A DNA stretch of 64,000 nucleotides from NCBI GenBank assembly GCA_031472005.1, contig PZJY01000006.1, positions 744,001-808,000 on the forward strand. Direction: 5' to 3'. The DNA comes from Tetracladium setigerum. Its lineage: Eukaryota; Ascomycota; Leotiomycetes; Helotiales. Under the pieces are notes generated by a model. The model saw only the letters and a list, made by a program, of their open reading frames with translations, searched no databases and was not told where the DNA came from. Made by a program: the position numbers and the translations under genes. How positions within the stretch are numbered: the first letter of the stretch is position 1; each line of letters starts with the position of its first letter. This document shows, in pieces, positions 57,601 to 64,000 of the stretch.

Positions 57601-58457
57601 ATGGCAGTTCCACTGAAATCACCGGCTGAGATTCTGGGGGCGAGATTACTGAAGGATGTTGAGCGGAATGAGGAGACTTTGGAATCGGTATGTCGTTGTC
57701 GCTGTCTTTGTCTTTCTTCGCTTGTTTCTTATCGATAAACCCCGTTCCCATCTCATTCTCACATTCCTTTTTTTATATATCAAACCACACCAAATTACTC
57801 TCCCGTTATTCTTATTGAATTATTTCATTTTCAAATATATCCAGTTTACTAACCTCAAATACCTTACAAACAGCTCTTAAAAGACCTTCGCACTCATCAC
57901 CCTCCCCCTCCAAAGCCAACCAACCTCCTAACCCACATCCTCCACCCCCAAAGAACCACCCCATCAACATAACAGGCCGCACCCTCCCCTTCTCCACCAC
58001 CTCCTCCACACACACCTCCACACCCTCTCCTCAACCATAACCCTTATAGACCTAACTCACACCTTCTCACCCTTCAATCTCACCCCCTCCTCACCCCATC
58101 CGACCTATCCCATCTCCACATCTTCCGCTGCACAAAAGCAAATTTCAAGATCACGTTAGATAGTTTGGGGACGTATATGATGGGGAGGAGGCGAGAGGGA
58201 GTAGAGGGAGGGAGTGGGTTGGGACGGTGGTTTTGGGTGGGAGTGGAGGTGGAGAGTGGAATTTTGGATGGAGAGGGAGTGTGTGGGTTGAGAGGGTTGG
58301 AGGGGTGGAGGAGGAAGGGGGGTTGGGAGAGGCGGTTAGTGTGGAGGAGGCGGTTGGGGAGAGGCGGAGGAGGAGGGATGGTGTTGATGAGGAGGAGGAT
58401 GGTGTGAGGTGGAAGGTTGTGAGTGAGAGTGGGGAGTATGGTTGGAGATCTGGCTGA
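57601..58457 (+). CDS. Unknown conserved fungal protein, possibly RecA/Rad51-paralogue-like (four apparent 1-base losses)
   Basis: Exon 1 (57601-57687) gives MAVPLKSPAEILGARLLKD and ends before GTATGT; exon 2 starts at 57874 with LLKDLRTHHPPPPKP. After that the frame breaks repeatedly, but one added base at each of four places (CCCCC 57945-57949; CC 58035-58036; CCCC 58094-58097; GGG/GGG 58206-58212) gives one sequence with plausible features: ITLIDLTHTFSPF (like a RecA Walker B strand), DLSHLHIFRCTKANF, LDSLGTYMMG, REWVGTVVLGG and VSVEEAVGERRRR to a stop at 58457, 225 codons. It vaguely resembles XRCC2-type Rad51 paralogues, but I see no Walker A motif, so function is a guess. Coding status is moderately supported, identity weakly. 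Confidence 0.5.
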
Positions 58458-58818
58458 AGAAGAGAGAGGATTTTGGTGGATTAATAGGAACCTCAACAGA
58501 TATTTCTTCACTTGGTTGTTAAGGAGGAATCCAACTTCATTGTGCTTTAAAAGCTAATCACACTAGCACGATTTCTTAGGCAAGTAACATTACACATATA
58601 GGTTTGCTTTGGCCGAAGAAATGTAAGTCAAAGCACAGGTAACGTAGCTGGAACAACAATCCTTTCATTCTTACGGTACATTATTGAACGTGCCTGCGAA
58701 AAGTACTGTAACCCTTCATTGTTTAGACAGTCTACATATGCAGCCCAAGGCAATTACCATACTGCCTTTCCACCAAGCAATTACAATCGCCAGATCCATG
58801 GCCATGCCCGTTCCAGAC
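58458..58818. other. Convergent intergenic region
   Basis: 361 bp between two stop codons. No notable element. Confidence 0.5.
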
Positions 58819-61800
58819 CTATTCATTATCATCATCATCGTCTTTGTCGGAGTAGTCATCGTCGTCGTCATCATCAGTTGGCTCTCTTTCTCCTGCCCCT
58901 TGGCTCGCCTCAACTTCCTTTCCTTTATCAATCCCCGGTCCCCTGGACTTAACGGGACCAAGAGCAGTAGCAATATTATCCGTCCCTCTCATCCTCAAAA
59001 AGTAGCCATTCAAAGCCTCTAACCCATGTTCAACATCCAGCACATCAATGAGATCATCCAAAACCGGCAACACCATCCAATCGACGATGGAGACTTCCTT
59101 ACCAGCCATGAATTGACCTTCTTTGGCGAAAGTATCCCAAAGTTCTAACCCCAAGACCAGAGGCTTATCACCGGCCTTTGACGTATCCACAACTGCTTGC
59201 AGCGTCGCAGCTTGTTGCAGCCTGGTAAAGAGCTTTGCAGTGTCGAATGGAGATCGATTCTTTGATCCATAGACAGCATCGAGATACAGCAAAATAGCCA
59301 CGTCACCCGTGATCGTTGATTTGCTAAGATCGTTATCCACGAACTTGACTTGGAATTTGCCAGGAAGCTCATCAGCGTTTGCCTGTAGAGTGCCATCCTT
59401 CCACTTAAAACTTGAAGAGAGTTTTCCTTCTTCCCATTTGATCCCGTGTTCAGCCAACGCCAGCTTGACTCTAGAATCTGCGATTGGAGATCCCGACAAG
59501 AACAGCTTTGGCGTATTGTTCAAGTGAAGAACGTCAAAGCCGCCACCATAGTGACCTGCCCAGTCGAAATCGCTTGAATGGTTCTCTTGTCCGAATGCCC
59601 TGATCATGCTCTCTGCTTCTGGCGTATTGCCATTGATGACGAAATTTGCCTTTTCTTGAGTTTTCGCAACTGCTCCTTGACCCCAGATCTTTTGCTGATC
59701 ATTTGAGAGGAAGGTACCGATTTGTCGGAAGGTCAAAGAAATTCGAGCAGTCCCGTAAGCAAGTTCTGCGTTCGACTTCTCAGATGGGAGTCTTTTGTCC
59801 TGTCTGATGCCGTGGAGCCAGCGCATATTAGTTACGAGGCCCACTTTGCACATGGAATTGTGAGGCATGGGAGCTCTGGTTGTCTTTCGCGGTGCGGATG
59901 GGCCCGTAGAAATTGCCTTCGTACCGTCCTCATTCTGCTTCTTTTTAGTGCGGAAGATCATAGTTCGTTGGGCACCAAGGCTGACGTTGACGATAAAGGT
60001 GTTTGGGACGATATCTAGAGTTTTGTCGCTATGCTCTGAGATGTAGTCGGTTCCATCTCGATAGAACTGAATCAATACGTGATTCAACGGGTGGCCCAGC
60101 TTCTTCTCAGCTTGTTCTCGGATCAGAGATACGGTTGGGCTGAATGGTAGCAGTGGTGGAGATTCGTCGGATGGATGTCGATAGATTGGAATACTGCCAT
60201 CATCGCCGATTTTTCCTTGAACGGCAACAAGGCGTGGCACATCTCCACCTTGGTGCGACATCTTTTGCCATCTTACTTCATCTCGAATCTTTTCAAAGAT
60301 TCCTTCTGCTAGGTCTCCCTTCAAGAGATTCTGAATGAGGGTTGTGTCTCCTTCACAGATGGCAGCTGGCTCGTCTTCAACATCGGGTACATGTTTTCCA
60401 ACTTCGCCAGTGGAAGACTCGCCTTTCAAGCTCAAAAACTTGAGCGAATCTTCGAGATCCGGTTGGACATCCTTCGTTCCATTTGATTTTGTGACAACAG
60501 AAGAATTCGAAGGGGCAGCAGGCTTTGGCTGTCCTTTCGCTTCAGAGGGCCTTATTTCAGCCATATTCCTTCCAAGTTGCTCGGATTGTTTTGATCGAGG
60601 CGGGGATGGCGTTCCTTCTGGTGTCGGCTGCTCCTCGGGAGTATTTAGTTTACTGTCGTTTGATACTGATGGGGAATCGCCGGAAGACTTCTTGGTCGGC
60701 CTCTTGCGAGTTCTGACTTTCGACTGGACTCTTTCTTGTATTACAGTCCCTTCTGGTGGCGTTCTTTTTGGTGGAAGAGCCAGCCTTCGGAATTCTTGTG
60801 ACTCCTCGTCCTCGACCGACTCAGCGCTTTCACCGCTTTCCACATCAGCCACAAGCGAGGGCGCAGAACCCATTGGTGCAGCTGGCACTGGAGGACGCGA
60901 AGACGATGATCCCGCTGGTATCGACGAACCATCTGGTGTCAAATTCAATTTCGACATCATCGAATCGAGTTCAGGTGCGTTTACTTTACCCTCTCTCTGC
61001 TTGGGCGGTGCTGGCCGTCGTACCGGTCTTGAAGCCTGCGCAAGTGTCTTCTGAATGATTTTGGCTCTGTGTTCGAGGTCCTCAATCAGCTCTAGGCAAT
61101 TGATGTTATCGCATCCGGTCGACTTGAGCAAGCGTTCAAGTACTTCGTCGTGCCTTTCCTTGCTTCGGTAGCCCAGGCAATCATCGATCAACGTAATAGC
61201 AAGACCGAACTGGGCCGCGTCCACTGCCGTCGCATAGACACTCATGTTTGATAAAGCTCCACAGATATAGATTTCAGTTACGAATTTAGACCGTAAGAAC
61301 TTGATCAAAGCCCCATCCTTGAAAGCGGAGTAGTAAGACTTTCTGAAAACAGTGTCTTTTGAGGAGTCGTAACAATCCCGAACCCTCGGAGGTGGGTTTG
61401 TACCTTGAGATTGGGGCAGCACAAATCGAGGTTTCTCATCGGTAGGAACGGTTAGAAACGTCTCTTCGGTCGAAATTCCCCGATCACTGTCTGCTTCGAT
61501 CGCTACCCTCGAGAACTCTGCAGTGCGACTGCTTGATCCTCCATTTGTGCCCTTTCGTCTCTTCATAGCCTCTGCCATTGCCTTCCTGGATCTGCGCATA
61601 GCATCTGCTTGATTTCCACCCAGTATGGAATCTGTGTCCGCTACCACTTCCTCGCTGTCCTCCCCATCTCCATTCACCGGCCTCGAGACTTCAAAAACGC
61701 TGCGAACCCATATGACATTGCCAGAAGCCCGGAATACCGGTACTAGCTTTAGGATGTCCTCGACGAAGTGGGGTGGCTGATCAACGGGAAGTTGTCCTTC

Positions 61801-61890
61801 GGGCGAAATAAATTCATTTTGTAGATCAAGGACCAGCAACGCTTGGCGGGTTCGCACGAACGGTAAATTATTCTTGTCAATTTCAAACAT
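58819..61890 (-). CDS. Three-domain fusion: isochorismatase-like, AlkB-like 2OG-Fe(II) dioxygenase, GST-like
   Basis: One uninterrupted 1023-codon exon. Residues about 15-275 are an isochorismatase-like fold (ALLVLDLQNEF with D22; FRKSYYSAF with K184; ICGALSNMSVYATAVDAAQFG). The catalytic Cys of that family falls at S217. A disordered Ser/Pro-rich linker (about 285-505) follows. Residues about 505-725 are an AlkB-like domain close to ALKBH2/3: NHVLIQFYRDGTDYISEHSD (H620, D622), MRWLHGIRQDKR (H693) and ARISLTFR (R716, R722), so iron and 2-oxoglutarate residues are intact. Residues about 755-960 resemble glutathione transferase: KLFLSGSPIADSRVKLALAEHGIKW, then an all-helical part. The tail is acidic (DDDDDDDYSDKDDDDDNE). 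Likely a nuclear or cytosolic nucleic-acid demethylase with accessory domains; substrate unknown. Confidence 0.85.
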   Translation of the reverse strand: MFEIDKNNLPFVRTRQALLVLDLQNEFISPEGQLPVDQPPHFVEDILKLVPVFRASGNVIWVRSVFEVSRPVNGDGEDSEEVVADTDSILGGNQADAMRRSRKAMAEAMKRRKGTNGGSSSRTAEFSRVAIEADSDRGISTEETFLTVPTDEKPRFVLPQSQGTNPPPRVRDCYDSSKDTVFRKSYYSAFKDGALIKFLRSKFVTEIYICGALSNMSVYATAVDAAQFGLAITLIDDCLGYRSKERHDEVLERLLKSTGCDNINCLELIEDLEHRAKIIQKTLAQASRPVRRPAPPKQREGKVNAPELDSMMSKLNLTPDGSSIPAGSSSSRPPVPAAPMGSAPSLVADVESGESAESVEDEESQEFRRLALPPKRTPPEGTVIQERVQSKVRTRKRPTKKSSGDSPSVSNDSKLNTPEEQPTPEGTPSPPRSKQSEQLGRNMAEIRPSEAKGQPKPAAPSNSSVVTKSNGTKDVQPDLEDSLKFLSLKGESSTGEVGKHVPDVEDEPAAICEGDTTLIQNLLKGDLAEGIFEKIRDEVRWQKMSHQGGDVPRLVAVQGKIGDDGSIPIYRHPSDESPPLLPFSPTVSLIREQAEKKLGHPLNHVLIQFYRDGTDYISEHSDKTLDIVPNTFIVNVSLGAQRTMIFRTKKKQNEDGTKAISTGPSAPRKTTRAPMPHNSMCKVGLVTNMRWLHGIRQDKRLPSEKSNAELAYGTARISLTFRQIGTFLSNDQQKIWGQGAVAKTQEKANFVINGNTPEAESMIRAFGQENHSSDFDWAGHYGGGFDVLHLNNTPKLFLSGSPIADSRVKLALAEHGIKWEEGKLSSSFKWKDGTLQANADELPGKFQVKFVDNDLSKSTITGDVAILLYLDAVYGSKNRSPFDTAKLFTRLQQAATLQAVVDTSKAGDKPLVLGLELWDTFAKEGQFMAGKEVSIVDWMVLPVLDDLIDVLDVEHGLEALNGYFLRMRGTDNIATALGPVKSRGPGIDKGKEVEASQGAGEREPTDDDDDDDYSDKDDDDDNE

Positions 61891-64000
61891 GATGGAGGTT
61901 CTGCTGGCGTAAAATTAGCAATGGTTCATGGGTTGAAGATAAAGTGCGCATCTCGATAGTGGGCACAGCGAAGTGTTGGTGGAAGGCAGATTTCTCTATG
62001 GGGGGTGGAAATGTCTTACGATTGCCAATTGGATGAATAGTAAAGGAACGAAGGAAAAGCTCGAGAACAGAAGAGGCCGTGTTAGTCGAGCATGAACAGA
62101 AATGGAGTCATCTTATGTAGCACCAGCACATCGCGCCCTTCTTCCAGGGCAATTATGATCTATTCCTGAGACATGGACCAGGTCATCCTGACCTGTTTGA
62201 GAAGGGAGAAGTGAGGAGCAACCGGCGTGCAGTATGAACTGTGCGGATCTCGGCGCACTATGAACTCTCTTTGTTGTCTGTACTGTACAGGAGTAGTATG
62301 TACGTATGTATGTGCGTGTGGTGCGTACAGAAGGTAGGGAAAAGCAGAGGCAGGGAGAAGGAATGGATGGATGGATCATCTGAAGTATTCCGTAGAACAA
62401 AAAGTGGAAAATGGCGAGCTTGGCTGTTTGCAGCCCTTTCCAGGTTCAGTTGATAAAAGCGCTAGCTTACTGATTGGCCAAGATGTGTCCGAGGAGCAGA
62501 TCGCAGATCGGAGGGGTTGATCTTCTTGTTTTTTCTTCTTACGGTGGCAGGGGTTTCGGAGATGGATTTGGGGATTCGTGAGGAGGGAACGAAAAAGTTT
62601 GAAACTCAAAATCACCCCAGTTCTCAACGGGAAGAAAGCTGACAGAAACAAGCCCTTTCTTTTATCCTCACCCCCTGAGCCTATACTACTGGACTTCTAT
62701 ATGCGCTATCACGGCGAGAGGGAAAGAGTTCATCCCTTTCTTCACTTCCTCCTTCTTCCTAGTGGATACAACTTCCAAAATGGACTTGGCTGCGATGTGA
62801 TTGCAATAAGCTTTCCAATGGCAATTGGCTACGCCATCACTTTTAAGCGCCTTCCTGGCAGTTAGTTGTGCATCCGTTGTGTTCCTGTGCCCTACCTCGT
62901 GCATCCTTCCATTCATCCATCCATCCATCCACCGCAGATCTGGCTGGCAACCAACATGCAGAGACAATACTTCGAAGTCCAGTTGTACACCGTACAATAG
63001 TACGTACAGTACACCCTCACAGCATAAAGGCGAGGAGGCACACGCACAAGTTGGTACAACACAATGGATTTCGGATACGTCTGCAATAGGCAGTTATTGG
63101 CGCTTCTGTTCGAAGGCAAGTCCAACAGAGACCATAATCACCTGGACCTGGACCTGGACCATATCGATTCACATCAAGAATAATCCGATCAACTTTATTC
63201 CCTACGATTCATGTGGACGACGAATATAACGGAAGGTTCTTCCGAGGCTGGCTGCATCCGCCTCCTGCAAGCCTCCACCGACCACAGCTGAGCTCTTGCT
63301 TCGCTTTGTTCTTTTTTGGGTGAATAATGACAACCTTGTTTATGTCCAACGGCTGTTTCCCAATCTGCAAGCACCACGACCTTGAAACCTCGAGTCAAGA
63401 CAAAAACTTATCCCTTTCATCTCATCAACTTCCTAGACAAGCCTCGGAGACACTCCTTCCTGTGGCATACTCTGACTTGGCGAGAAAAGGAAGGGAAATA
63501 TAAACAGAAGTCGGAAGGAAAGAGGAAAGCAAGAGATGAGAGAGATCATTGAGTACGCGAGTACCCGGGCCTGATCCTAGCCTAAAGATCGCCGCCGTTC
63601 GAGAGCCCCCCAGGAGGCTAGCATGGACAAAGCCCGTTCAAATGGGAAAACTCCTTTAATCCGTGGAACCTATCCCACGTGGTCACAGTCTTCTCAATGA
63701 ACTTCCAAAAAAGAAAACCATACCGTATCAGATCAGTCACAAAGAATGCATCGCTGTTCACCATCTCTATATCGAAAACTTGGCGCAAGCCCACCACTCT
63801 GCGAATGTTAACATCATGTGACCGTCGGCGTTCTTTCAACATCACCGAGCCGAGGCATCTCGGAGAGCGAGGATAAGCATCACAGCTATCCACAACACAT
63901 CTTCCCCAGACTTCCCCAATTCAACCAGAAATACAAACCCTTTCCTAAAAACCAATTCATTCGTCCCAAAACTCACATCAAATTCCCTCCCTCCAAATCT
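61891..64000. other. 2.1-kb region with no supported gene, upstream of the fusion gene
   Basis: Includes the promoter of the AlkB fusion gene. Short frames up to 134 codons exist, none with credible composition. Small tandem arrays: GTATGT/GTACGT near 62295-62325, ATCC near 62905-62930, and a CTGGAC array (listed). The next gene, if any, starts beyond the window. Confidence 0.5.
63143..63161. repeat. (CCTGGA)3 hexanucleotide repeat
   Basis: Three tandem CCTGGA units, the reverse complement of the AGGTCC repeat family near 1091-1120. Short enough to be chance. Confidence 0.8.

Noticed and set aside
58165..58511. Gly/Arg-rich and Pro/Leu-rich frames on both strands
   Set aside because: Shadows of the 57601 gene; the frame with VSVEEAVGERRRR is the coherent one.
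60335..61054. Plus-strand 239-codon frame inside the AlkB fusion gene
   Set aside because: Antisense shadow of a Ser/Pro-rich linker in an uninterrupted conserved 1023-codon frame.
1..64000. tRNA genes, transposons, RIP-mutated elements and CRISPR arrays
   Set aside because: Scanned for B-box-like GGTTCRANYCC, long terminal or inverted repeats, reverse transcriptase or transposase motifs and regular spacer arrays; none convincing. A tRNAscan run would be decisive for tRNAs.

Overview
This is a nuclear contig from a filamentous ascomycete (Pezizomycotina; the gene set and small-gene sequences look most like Leotiomycetes, but that placement is an impression, not a tested result). The evidence is short 50-140 nt GT-AG introns with CTRAY-like branch sites, recognisable fungal proteins (Kre6/Skn1, Cyc8/Ssn6, an EF-hand NADPH oxidase, Mnn11), and AT-moderate intergenic DNA rich in microsatellites. 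No mobile element, CRISPR array, rRNA or convincing tRNA was found.

Layout, left to right. 1-1065 (-): start of an Hsp70-like ATPase. 2.1-3.3 kb (+): RCC1-repeat protein. 3.5-4.6 kb (-): proteasome alpha2. 5.3-6.4 kb (+): RING-CH membrane E3. 8.1-9.1 kb (+): GT34 mannosyltransferase. 9.9-11.8 kb (+): sphingosine-1-phosphate lyase. 11.9-13.3 kb (-): SGNH/PC-esterase-like membrane protein. 15.1-16.6 kb (+): pyruvate dehydrogenase kinase. 17.9-19.5 kb (+): F-box protein. 21.1-21.8 kb (-): small secreted protein. 23.3-25.5 kb (-): LisH-WD40 (Sif2/TBL1-like). 27.3-28.4 kb (+): TMEM115-like Golgi protein. 28.4-35.1 kb: a 6.7-kb gene desert. 35.2-38.3 kb (+): Cyc8/Ssn6. 39.5-40.8 kb (+): RPL3. 41.7-42.3 kb (+): small unknown. 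44.7-46.9 kb (+): Kre6/Skn1 beta-glucan enzyme. 48.0-48.5 kb: degenerate tandem repeats. 48.9-51.3 kb (-): EF-hand NADPH oxidase. 52.3-53.6 kb (-): RACK1 with a U24-like C/D snoRNA in its second intron. 55.0-55.4 kb (-): cytochrome oxidase VIIa-like, four tiny exons. 55.7-56.7 kb (+): TAF8. 57.0-57.5 kb (-): Som1. 57.6-58.5 kb (+): unknown, possibly RecA-like. 58.8-61.9 kb (-): a 1023-aa fusion of an isochorismatase-like domain, an AlkB-like dioxygenase and a GST-like domain.

The genes are housekeeping and regulatory and do not form one pathway; themes are cell-wall and secretory glycosylation (Mnn11-like, Kre6, TMEM115), transcriptional control (Cyc8, TAF8, Sif2-like), mitochondria (PDK, COX VIIa, Som1) and redox (NOX).

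The main caution: at least fifteen places in eight genes need one extra base to keep a conserved reading frame, every one in the same direction and nearly all in a run of three or more identical bases. This looks like homopolymer under-calling in the assembly, not gene decay. The most interesting biology is the three-domain AlkB fusion, whose isochorismatase-like part has Ser where the nucleophilic Cys should be, and the intronic U24 snoRNA in RACK1.
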